The notes under the pieces are model-generated. The model was not told the origin of the DNA, made no database searches, and was given only the letters and a program-made list of their open reading frames with translations. From assembly GCA_015487555.1 (NCBI GenBank), contig WFPK01000104.1, positions 25,348-89,347 of the forward strand: a stretch of 64,000 nt of DNA, written 5' to 3'. This document shows positions 53,558-60,786 of this stretch, piece after piece; the first letter of the stretch is position 1, and each line of letters starts with the position of its first letter. This DNA comes from Phycisphaerales bacterium (GTDB taxonomy: Bacteria; Planctomycetota; Phycisphaerae; Phycisphaerales; UBA1924). A program made the position numbers and the translations under genes.

Positions 53558-54883
53558 TTAGCCTCCCGTGCGGTCGTATCGGATGATACCTTTCGCGATG
53601 GTCATCATCGGTCGAATCGCCATCTCCCATCCCAGGAATGGTGTATTGGTTGATTTTCCAGCCAGATCGTCTAGACCCAGTGTCCAAGAGTGAGCCGGGT
53701 CGATGAGGGTGATGTCGGCGGGGCCGTCGATGGTGAGTTTGCCGAGTCCTTGGGTATCGAGGTTGCAGAGTTTGGCGGGGTTGATGGTCATCAGTTCGAT
53801 GAGTTTGGGCAGGTCGATGTGCCCGGTTTCGACGAGGGCTTTGTGATAGAGCCCAAGTGCGGATTCGAGTCCGATGATGCCGAAGGGTGCACTGGGCATT
53901 GGGTTGGCTTTTTCGTCGCTGTGGTGGGGGGCGTGGTCGGTGGCGAGGATGGTGATGATCCCGTCGGCGACGCCTTGGCGAAGGGCCTGCATGTCGGATG
54001 CTTCGCGCAGTGGGGGGTTCATCTTGGCAGCGGTGCCCAGGGTTTCGATGGCCTGGTCGGTGAGGAGCAGATGATGGGGCGAGGCTTCAGCGGTGACGGG
54101 TTGGCCGAGTTTTTGCGCACGGGCGACGAGTTGTACCGAGTTGCCCGAGGACATATGTTGGATGTGGTATCGGCAGTTGATCCCGGCGTTGAGCATGATG
54201 TCGCGCTCGATGATGAGTTCTTCTGCAACGCGAGGCCAACCGACGAGCCCGAGCTTGGCGGATACTTTGCCCTCGTGCATGACGGCATCTTTGGTGAGGG
54301 TGAGTTCCTGGCAGTGCTGCATGAAGGCTTTGCCGGTGGGGGCGATGGTCTGGAAGACGGTGCGCATCATGGCAGCCGATTCGACCACATCGCCATCGTC
54401 GGAAAAACCGACTGCGCCGGCCTGGTCGCAGGCGATGATCGGAGCGAGTTCTTGCCCCTTGCGTCCGATGGTGGCAGCTGCGACGCTGAAGACTCGGCAG
54501 TGCCCAACTTTGTCGGCCTTGGCTGCGATGGATTCGACGATCTCGGGGGTATCGAGGCAGGGGTTGGTATTGGGCATGCAGCAGACGGTGGTGAACCCGC
54601 CGACGACGGCTGCCTTGGTGCCCGATTCGATGTCTTCTTTGTGGGTTTGCCCCGGATCGCGGAGGTGGACATGGGGGTCGATGAGCCCGGGGGCAGCGAT
54701 GAGCCCCGAAGCGTCAATCACACGATCCACATCAGGATTGGTACCCGAATCGGCGATCCCGGGCCCGATCGCTCGGATGACGCCCTGTTCGATGAGCAGG
54801 TCGCAGGTCTGGTCAAACCCTGAAGCGGGGTCGATGACGCGGGCGTTCTGGATGAGGATCGAGGCGGGGTTGGCGGTGGGCAT
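53558..54883 (-). CDS. pyrC: Dihydroorotase (type I)
   Basis: A 441-residue amidohydrolase that closes carbamoyl aspartate to dihydroorotate in pyrimidine synthesis. It has IDPHVHLRDPGQTHKEDIESG (zinc-binding His-x-His), IQHMSSGNSVQLV, VTAEASPHHLLLTD and ATDHAPHHSDEK, as in type I dihydroorotases. The catalytic Asp is within TDHAPHH. No pyrB is next to it. The downstream P-type ATPase starts at the base after the stop codon. Confidence 0.95.
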   Translation of the reverse strand: MPTANPASILIQNARVIDPASGFDQTCDLLIEQGVIRAIGPGIADSGTNPDVDRVIDASGLIAAPGLIDPHVHLRDPGQTHKEDIESGTKAAVVGGFTTVCCMPNTNPCLDTPEIVESIAAKADKVGHCRVFSVAAATIGRKGQELAPIIACDQAGAVGFSDDGDVVESAAMMRTVFQTIAPTGKAFMQHCQELTLTKDAVMHEGKVSAKLGLVGWPRVAEELIIERDIMLNAGINCRYHIQHMSSGNSVQLVARAQKLGQPVTAEASPHHLLLTDQAIETLGTAAKMNPPLREASDMQALRQGVADGIITILATDHAPHHSDEKANPMPSAPFGIIGLESALGLYHKALVETGHIDLPKLIELMTINPAKLCNLDTQGLGKLTIDGPADITLIDPAHSWTLGLDDLAGKSTNTPFLGWEMAIRPMMTIAKGIIRYDRTGG

Positions 54884-54965
54884 GTGATGAGGATATGCGC
54901 GGGTTGGTGGGTTGGCATCGCGTGGGTTGTGCGCTATGCTTGTTGTCGGCTCAATGGGCCGAATC

Positions 54966-55040
54966 CGGGGTGTAGCGCAGCTTGGTTAGCGCGTCTGACT
55001 GGGGGTCAGAAGGTCGGAGGTTCGAATCCTCTCATCCCGA
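54966..55040 (+). tRNA. tRNA-Pro (anticodon GGG)
   Basis: A 75-base cloverleaf. The acceptor stem CGGGGTG pairs with CATCCCG (one G-T pair), the anticodon stem TCTGA pairs with TCAGA, and the anticodon GGG lies at 55001-55003. The T-arm has GGTTCGAATCC. CCA is not encoded. Confidence 0.93.
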
Positions 55041-55167
55041 TTTTACAGAAGCCCGCGGCATTCGGGCACCGGCGCAGACCCGCCCTTACTCTGGATCAGT
55101 TCCGATGCCCGCAAGTTTTCATGCACCATCTATGGTCGAGCGGCAGTGTTCTTATTGGTTTAAGTGC

Positions 55168-55839
55168 TCAGGAATCACTACCCGAGCAACATCCACCGCT
55201 TCCTTTGTCGCCATCAGCGTTGCCCATACCGCTCATCATGCCTTTCATCTTGTCTTTCATCATGGGCATCATGCGTGACTGCATTTCATTGCACATTTTC
55301 ATCATTGGCATCGGTTTATCAGGAAGATCGCCGAGCGTCTCGCGCTGCTCGTCAGTGAGTATCGCCATTGACTTGGCTCTGGCTTCATTCTCGATGTCGA
55401 TCAGTTGTTGCTTCTGCTCATCAGTGAGATCAAGCCTCGCCGATTGCCCGTAGATGGCGCACGGACTATCCATAAAAATCGGCGTATGCATCATGGTTTG
55501 CCAGCGGTTGACCATGTCTTCGGGCATGCCCATCTTTTCCATCATCCCCTGGCACTGAGCCATCATATCTCCATCTCCACCCTTCGCCCCCATCATGCCT
55601 TCACACATCGGGCACATGCCCGCCATGCCCTTGCCGCCGTTCATTTTGCCCATCATTTTTTTCATCATGTCAGGTCCCATATCGCATTCTCCTTGTGGTT
55701 GATTTGCCGCAGAGGCCGAGGAGGCATCTGCAGGTTGAGTGGTTGCGTTCTGTGCCGTTGTGTTGAGGAGTGAACCCGAGAACACGGCAATACCCAGAGT
55801 CGCCATCAGAATCGCTGGTTTTGTTGTAAGCAAGAGCAT
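55168..55839 (-). CDS. Methionine-rich exported protein with LTxEQ-type helical segment
   Basis: A 223-residue protein with a signal peptide (AILMATLGIAVFSGSL near the start) and extremely methionine-rich stretches before and after the middle (for example MMKKMMGKMNGGKGMAGMCPMCEGMM and KPMPMMKMCNEMQSRMMPMMKDKM). A central LDLTDEQKQQLIDIENEARAKSMAILTDEQRETLG segment resembles the Spy/CpxP repeat helices (LTxxQ). The C-terminus ends in Cys-Cys. Met and Cys clusters suggest binding of copper or silver ions in the periplasm. It lies beside an ArsR-type regulator, on the same strand and 37 bases downstream of its stop, so it is probably its target. Confidence 0.8.
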   Translation of the reverse strand: MLLLTTKPAILMATLGIAVFSGSLLNTTAQNATTQPADASSASAANQPQGECDMGPDMMKKMMGKMNGGKGMAGMCPMCEGMMGAKGGDGDMMAQCQGMMEKMGMPEDMVNRWQTMMHTPIFMDSPCAIYGQSARLDLTDEQKQQLIDIENEARAKSMAILTDEQRETLGDLPDKPMPMMKMCNEMQSRMMPMMKDKMKGMMSGMGNADGDKGSGGCCSGSDS

Positions 55840-55875
55840 TGTTTATTTCCTTTCAGTTGGTTGCTATTTCGTGCG

Positions 55876-56202
55876 TCAATCAGCTTTGGAGCCACACACC
55901 TCATCGTGTGTTAATGTTTCTACTGGATACTCACCATTGAGAAAATCCAGAAGTGATTCAACCAAGCTCGGTCGTGTCAGGTAGTAGCAACGCAGTTTGC
56001 CATCGATGTAGTACGACACGAGCCGCTCTTTTCGCAAGATGGTCAGATGCTGCGAAACATTGGGCTGGGGAATCTCGAGTAGATCCTTGATATCACTCAC
56101 ACATCGGACACCCTTGCGCAACTCTTCGAGTACAGCGAGTCGGGTTGGATGCGCGATGGCCCGAAGCAGCTCAGCTCTTTCATGTTGGTCGAGGTGAATC
56201 AT
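55876..56202 (-). CDS. ArsR-family transcriptional regulator
   Basis: A 108-residue winged-helix repressor with ELLRAIAHPTRLAVLEEL, CVSDIKDLLEIPQPNVSQHLTIL and LVSYYIDGKLRCYYL, the standard ArsR layout. Cysteines are at positions 33 (RCVSD), 71 (LRCYY) and 103 (VCGSK) and may be ligand sites. The metal or signal is not predictable because the classic ELCVC motif is not complete. AGGAAT lies 7-8 bases before the start. It is the likely regulator of the methionine-rich gene downstream and of itself. Confidence 0.9.
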   Translation of the reverse strand: MIHLDQHERAELLRAIAHPTRLAVLEELRKGVRCVSDIKDLLEIPQPNVSQHLTILRKERLVSYYIDGKLRCYYLTRPSLVESLLDFLNGEYPVETLTHDEVCGSKAD

Positions 56203-56221
56203 ATTTGGAATTCCTTTGCAT

Positions 56222-56235
56222 CATATGCACATATG
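56222..56235 (-). promoter_or_regulatory. Candidate ArsR-type operator
   Basis: CATATG-CA-CATATG, a 14-base repeat of a palindrome, lies 20-33 bases upstream of the regulator start. A/T-rich imperfect palindromes of ATATxx type are typical ArsR/SmtB operators, so this is a good candidate for autoregulation. Confidence 0.5.
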
Positions 56236-56574
56236 CGAATATCATAGCGATAAATCGAGTGTGGTCAAACGAGACGCCAGTATTTCTCTGACATCAGTGC
56301 GCCCGAGCGCTGGAAAAAAACAGAAACAGAGCAGAAGCACCATTTCTGACAGGAGCATGGGATCAGGCTGATTCTTGCAGTATTTGACCAGCCTGCAAGA
56401 GATACGGCGGCGGGGGCAGAAGAAAACTAGTCACGAACGGCTCTACAATCCCTCGCAGCGGTTCGAAGTTCGGACAGTCACCCCGATTTTGAAAGAGGCT
56501 TCAAGCTCTTGTGCAAGTTTGCATTCGGGTCATGAGGCCTTTGGGTAGACCTGACCTTCATAAAGGAGAATAGT
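56236..56574. other. Intergenic region upstream of dps
   Basis: A 339-base divergent gap. There is an 8-base inverted repeat TCTTGCAG/CTGCAAGA (56373-56380 with 56393-56400), a possible operator or stem-loop, and AAAGGAG for dps near 56561. I could not find a convincing -35/-10 pair. Confidence 0.4.
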
Positions 56575-57024
56575 GTGTCCCATCAAGCCAATGAGAAGAC
56601 GGTTGAGCATCTTTCGAAACTTCTTGCGAGTACTTATACGCTGTATATCAAGACCCACAACTATCACTGGAATGTCACTGGTCCGATGTTCTCGTCGCTC
56701 CACTTGCTCTTTGAGACCCAATACACAGAACTCGCAGCAGCGGTCGATGAGATCGCTGAGCGTATTCGGGCAGTGGGTGCCTTTGCTCCGGCAAGTTGTA
56801 CCGCCTTTGCCAAGCTCAGTTCTGTCGAAGAAGAAAATGGTCATCCTGATGCGATTCAGATGGTCCGTAATCTTGCTGCGGATCAGAAAACGATCGGTGA
56901 GGTTGCCCAAAAAGTGATTGAGTCTGCGGAGGCTGATGGCGATCAACCCAGTGTGGACCTGGCGATTCGGCGACAAGAAATACACGCAAAAAACGCATGG
57001 ATGCTGTTGAGCCATCTGGAATAA
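56575..57024 (+). CDS. dps: Dps-family ferritin-like DNA/iron-binding protein
   Basis: A 149-residue four-helix protein of the Dps/starved-cell family. It contains the ferroxidase-related region TLYIKTHNYHWNVTGPMFSSLHLLFETQYTELAAAVDEIAERIRAVG. The conserved His and Asp/Glu residues of the intersubunit iron site are visible. It oxidises and stores iron and protects DNA under oxidative stress or starvation. The start is GTG with AAAGGAG 7 bases upstream. It follows the ArsR-metal gene pair divergently, which may be coincidental. Confidence 0.93.
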   Translation: MSHQANEKTVEHLSKLLASTYTLYIKTHNYHWNVTGPMFSSLHLLFETQYTELAAAVDEIAERIRAVGAFAPASCTAFAKLSSVEEENGHPDAIQMVRNLAADQKTIGEVAQKVIESAEADGDQPSVDLAIRRQEIHAKNAWMLLSHLE

Positions 57025-57176
57025 GCGGGTGGCTTTCTGATCCTTCGCGGGGGAAGTTGGACAGTCAACCGGATGAATATCGGTTCAGGCTGATCCGGTT
57101 CGGGCTGGTCTGATTCAGGCGGATCATTGTGACCAGCTTGTTTTACATAGGTACATTTCACTAAAGGGAGCCCGTG

Positions 57177-58112
57177 ATGATTCGCATGACCAGGTACGCA
57201 GTGTTGGTGTTGTTGGGGCTCTCGACTTTGGCTGATGGAGCGCCCGAGCCTGCGTTTACTTACCAGTCGATGCTCAATACTTACTTCGATGATGAGTCGG
57301 GGTTGATCAGCATTCGGGATATTGATCTCGCCTTTGCGCCCGAAGGGGAGATCAACGCAGCGGTCGTCGTGACCGATGCGCAGAACACGGTCATCAAGAG
57401 CTACAAGTTTTATCCTGAGCCTCGGTTTCGTGATGGTGTGTTTGCCCGGCTCAGCGAGGTGGGCCCGGCGGATTTCAAGCTCACCGAGCCCGGGGTGTAC
57501 AACATTGTTTATCTGATCGATGGCAAGCCGGTGAGTCGGCTTGCGGTGATGCTTGAAGAAACATCCGCAGGGGACGATCCGTTCGACCCCGTCAAGACCT
57601 ACCGGTTCTTGGGGATGTGGCAGGTTTATGGGTATCTGACGATGAACACCTGGAAGGACGAGCCGTACCCTGAGCTGCACTTCTGGCTCGGCGGCAAAGA
57701 CCTTGCTGAAGGCGAGAGCAAGGATATGTTCTCTGCCAAACTCAAAAACAAGGACGGCGAGGTTGTTGCCCATTCCAAGGAGACCCAAGGGGTCTTCAGC
57801 GAGGGGCATTATGAACAAACCAAGGTCAGCCTGTATCACCCGCATACCAAACGAGAAATCCCCAACGCGATGCCTTATATGCTCAGCGATTGGACCGAGA
57901 CTGATGGAAAATACACCCTCGAAATCACTCGCAATGCGGATGATAAACTGATTCGTCGATTCCATGTGACGGTGAAGGATGGCGAAATCCAAGGGCTTGG
58001 TGCCAGTGAAATGGACTTTGAGCCTCGGGTTGATTATATTGTCCCGCGTGTGACCCGCAAAGGGGGGAGCACCTATGGCTTTGTCAAAGCGATTTGGCTT
58101 CAATCGGAGTGA
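57177..58112 (+). CDS. Exported protein of unknown function
   Basis: A 311-residue protein with a signal peptide (RYAVLVLLGLSTLADG) after MIRMT. The ATG at 57177 is preferred over the adjacent GTG because AAAGGGAG lies 6 bases upstream of it. The mature part is rich in beta-like segments and acidic residues (EPAFTYQSMLNTYFDDESG, LHFWLGGKDLAEGESKDMF, SDWTETDGKYTLEITRNADD). It ends 6 bases before the carbonic anhydrase gene and may be co-transcribed with it. No family recognised. Confidence 0.7.
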   Translation: MIRMTRYAVLVLLGLSTLADGAPEPAFTYQSMLNTYFDDESGLISIRDIDLAFAPEGEINAAVVVTDAQNTVIKSYKFYPEPRFRDGVFARLSEVGPADFKLTEPGVYNIVYLIDGKPVSRLAVMLEETSAGDDPFDPVKTYRFLGMWQVYGYLTMNTWKDEPYPELHFWLGGKDLAEGESKDMFSAKLKNKDGEVVAHSKETQGVFSEGHYEQTKVSLYHPHTKREIPNAMPYMLSDWTETDGKYTLEITRNADDKLIRRFHVTVKDGEIQGLGASEMDFEPRVDYIVPRVTRKGGSTYGFVKAIWLQSE

Positions 58113-58118
58113 TATCAC

Positions 58119-58712
58119 ATGATTCCAGCAGTTGACGCGCTCGAGCTACTCAAAGAAGGCAATGCGCGATTCGTTTCTGGGAAATCCGCCGAGATTCATC
58201 GGACGCACAAAATGGTGGACAACCAAGAGCCCTTCGCGGTGGTGCTTGGGTGTTCGGATTCGCGGGTGCCCCCTGAGATCGTGTTCGATCGAGGGGTGGG
58301 TGATATGTTCGTGATCCGGATCGCGGGCAATATTGTGACGCCTTTGGAGCTTGGCAGCACCGAGTTCGCAGCGGTACAGTTTGGGCCTCGATTGGTCGTG
58401 GTGATGGGGCACACCTGCTGCGGGGCGGTGCAGGCGACGGTCAAGACGCTTGCTTCAGGATTGACCGCCCAGACGGCCGATCTGTCAGCGGGGATGAAAA
58501 CCATTGTCGAGCATATCGGGGTGTCGGTTGATCTCGAAACCGACGAGGCGCACATTGTCGATCAGACCATCGAGGCCAATGTCCGCAACTCGGTCAAGTC
58601 GCTTCGGGAGCAATCGCAGGTGCTCATTGATCTGTGCAACGATGATGGGATGATGATTGTGGGTGCGGTGTATGACATCGGCACCGGGGTGGTTTCATTC
58701 CTCGATTGCTGA
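58119..58712 (+). CDS. Beta-class carbonic anhydrase
   Basis: A 197-residue beta-class carbonic anhydrase that interconverts CO2 and bicarbonate. Zinc ligands are Cys45, His98 and Cys101, with Asp47 and Arg49 of the catalytic dyad in CSDSRVPPEIVFD and the second ligand region MGHTCCGAV. It lies directly downstream of a secreted protein gene, and no ribosome site is obvious at the start (AGTGATATCACATG). Confidence 0.95.
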   Translation: MIPAVDALELLKEGNARFVSGKSAEIHRTHKMVDNQEPFAVVLGCSDSRVPPEIVFDRGVGDMFVIRIAGNIVTPLELGSTEFAAVQFGPRLVVVMGHTCCGAVQATVKTLASGLTAQTADLSAGMKTIVEHIGVSVDLETDEAHIVDQTIEANVRNSVKSLREQSQVLIDLCNDDGMMIVGAVYDIGTGVVSFLDC

Positions 58713-58761
58713 ACCTGATTGAGTGTTCTGTTTGAGTGCATTGAAAACTGGGTGCATTGAA

Positions 58762-58791
58762 AAAGCCATCCGTTGGGATGGCTTTATTTTT
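58762..58791. terminator. Bidirectional terminator between carbonic anhydrase and infA
   Basis: Ten pairs (58762-58771 with 58776-58785) around GTTG, followed by TATTTTT on the plus strand and by a T-rich run (from GAAAAAG) on the minus strand. It lies between the convergent carbonic anhydrase and infA genes. A 12-base direct repeat GTGCATTGAAAA (58737 and 58752) lies just before it. Confidence 0.85.
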
Positions 58792-58809
58792 GATCGTGGT
58801 TGATTCGAC

Positions 58810-59034
58810 TCAGCGCCGGTAGGTGATGCGTGCGCGGGTGAGGTCGTAGGGGGAGATTTCGACGGTGACGGTGTCGCCCGGGAGGATTCGGATGTAGTGC
58901 TTGCGCATTTTGCCTGAGACATACCCGAGGATTTCGGATTGCTGCTCGTTGGGCAGGCGGACCTTGAACATTGCGTTTGGAAGTGCTTCCACCACAATCG
59001 CTTCCATCGTGAACTTATCGTCTTGCTTAGCCAT
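58810..59034 (-). CDS. infA: Translation initiation factor IF-1
   Basis: A 74-residue S1-fold protein essential in translation initiation. It contains [67 protein letters not shown] in the standard order. It stands apart from a ribosomal protein operon. Confidence 0.97.
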   Translation of the reverse strand: MAKQDDKFTMEAIVVEALPNAMFKVRLPNEQQSEILGYVSGKMRKHYIRILPGDTVTVEISPYDLTRARITYRR

Positions 59035-59188
59035 GAATGCTTTTCATCTCCATTTCCCGGGGTGCCTCCATTGGCACTTCTTCTTTGTATCGTTCCGGGG
59101 AGAGAAAGAATAGGGCGAATCTGTAACTAAACCAGTTTTTTGGGGTTTTGTTCTTGTGAATTCGTGTGTTTTCTTTGTGTTTTTCGGA

Positions 59189-60421
59189 TTATTTGGTGGG
59201 GGGTTGGGTGGGTAGCGCGTTTGCTTCGCCATCGTCCCAGCGGATGGCGATGGCCAGGTCGTTGACATTGGTGCCGGTTTGCCCGGTGCGGATGGTGGCT
59301 CCGAGCAGATCGCACATGGGCAGGGTGTTGTGCGCATCGAGTGCGATCCCGATGTGTTCAAGGCGATCGGGGGTGAGCATGTCGCTGGTGATGATGGCGC
59401 CTGCCGCGTCGGTTGGGCCGTCGATGCCGTCGGTTGCGAAGGTGATGATGGTCCATCGGAAATCGGTTCGGGCGAGTTCCAATGCGCCCGCCAGTGCGAG
59501 CTCGAGCATCGGCCCGCCCGAGCCCTGGGTGCTGGTGGAGGTCGTGGTATCGACGGTGGGTTCGCCTCCGAGGCAGGCAGCGAATGGTGGGTGGGGGTTG
59601 GAGTTGATGAGTTTTCGGGCGAGTGCTTTGCCCAGGTCGGCTGCGGGCCCGATCGCCTGGCGTTGGGTATCGACAAGGTTGATGTGCTGGCGGGCAAGCC
59701 ATGCGATGAGGGTGTCGAGGACGGTCTGGTTGCTGGCGATGATGGTGTGGTTGATGGATGGGACAGCGACTGGCCCTGAGGCGATGGTTTGCAGGGTTGT
59801 TGATCGGTCGTCGCCGATGACATCGCAGAGGACGAAGGCATCGGCTTGGGCGACATGATCGAGGATGTTTGCAAGCCCGCCTGCTTTGAGGGTTTCGAGC
59901 TTCGAGCGGGCGCGGTTGATCTCCTGGATCGGTGCGCCGGCTTTGAGCAGGGTGTTGGTGATTTGGATGATGTGTTCGAGGGTGATGCCATCGCGTGGGG
60001 CGCAGAGGAGTGCCGAGCCGCCGCCGGAGATGAGGATGAGGGCTTGGTGGTTACTTGGGATGGACTTGGCGTGCTCGATGAGTCGGTTGGCAGCGTCGAT
60101 GTTGCGCCGGGAGGGGAGTGGATGGTCAGCGGGGAGCAACTCGACGAGCGGGTTTTTGAACTGGGTCTGTGCGCAGAGCTGGGGCGTGGAGATCACGGTG
60201 GCGCGGGCGAAGCGATCGCCTAGGCACGCGATGGCGGCGTTGGTCATCGGGATCGAGGCTTTGCCAAAGGCGAGGATGTGGGTGGGGCGGGTGAAGATGG
60301 TTGGGTCGAAGTGCTTGGCGAGGGCAGTTTGTGGATCGAGTGCTTTGAGGACGGTTTCGATGAGGCTGCAGGCGAGGTGCCTGTGTGCGATGTTGAGTCC
60401 GGGTTGGAAATGGGTGGGCAT
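59189..60421 (-). CDS. Glycerate 2-kinase (MOFRL family)
   Basis: A 410-residue kinase of the TtuD/GckA type that phosphorylates D-glycerate. Features are ILAFGKASIPMTNAAIACLG near the start, LISGGGSALLCAPRDGITLE, NRARSKLETLKAGGLA, VLCDVIGDD and the C-terminal MOFRL part with GSGGPMLELALAGALELA and TDGIDGPTDAAGAI. The ATG at 60421 is chosen because the segment upstream is not family-like. No ribosome site is visible. It could take part in serine, glyoxylate or tartrate metabolism. Confidence 0.9.
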   Translation of the reverse strand: MPTHFQPGLNIAHRHLACSLIETVLKALDPQTALAKHFDPTIFTRPTHILAFGKASIPMTNAAIACLGDRFARATVISTPQLCAQTQFKNPLVELLPADHPLPSRRNIDAANRLIEHAKSIPSNHQALILISGGGSALLCAPRDGITLEHIIQITNTLLKAGAPIQEINRARSKLETLKAGGLANILDHVAQADAFVLCDVIGDDRSTTLQTIASGPVAVPSINHTIIASNQTVLDTLIAWLARQHINLVDTQRQAIGPAADLGKALARKLINSNPHPPFAACLGGEPTVDTTTSTSTQGSGGPMLELALAGALELARTDFRWTIITFATDGIDGPTDAAGAIITSDMLTPDRLEHIGIALDAHNTLPMCDLLGATIRTGQTGTNVNDLAIAIRWDDGEANALPTQPPTK

Positions 60422-60568
60422 TCTGAGAGGGTAGCGTAAAAATGCTTGCCGCGAAAGGGCAGAATCTGTGCGCACAAATCGTGCAAAGAAAGGGAGAGGC
60501 ACACTTTGGGAACGAGGAATGTATTTCCTGCCTCTTTCCTTATGGGAATTGGTGTCCCCAGCCCGTTG

Positions 60569-60735
60569 CTAGGTCGTGTCTGAAGGCTCGTTTATCACTC
60601 CGAATCTGGGTGCCACGACTCGCCCGAAGGGCGCAGTCGTGCTTTGGTTTTTCCGCCATCAAGAAACACGACTGCGCCCTTCGGGCGAGTCGTGGCACCC
60701 GATGGGATGTTTTTGAGCTGTCAGACACGACCTAG
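60569..60735. repeat. Composite palindromic repeat copy 4 with an outer 15-base inverted repeat
   Basis: An inner 93-base element (60608-60700) runs from GGGTGCCAC to GTGGCACCC and contains two hairpins with the stem CACGACT/AGTCGTG, each enclosing an inner GCCC-GAA-GGGC palindrome (or its reverse complement). It is flanked by an exact 15-base inverted repeat, CTAGGTCGTGTCTGA at 60569-60583 and its reverse complement at 60721-60735. The full structure is therefore a 167-base nested palindrome, in the gap between the minus-strand kinase gene and the channel gene. Confidence 0.9.
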
Positions 60736-60786
60736 GAATCCCCCCTCAAATACGGCTACCATCTGCCCACCCGTCAAGAGGCTCTT

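Noticed and set aside
53690..54823. Long plus-strand open frame opposite pyrC
   Set aside because: Shadow of dihydroorotase on the other strand; low-complexity composition and no recognisable motifs.
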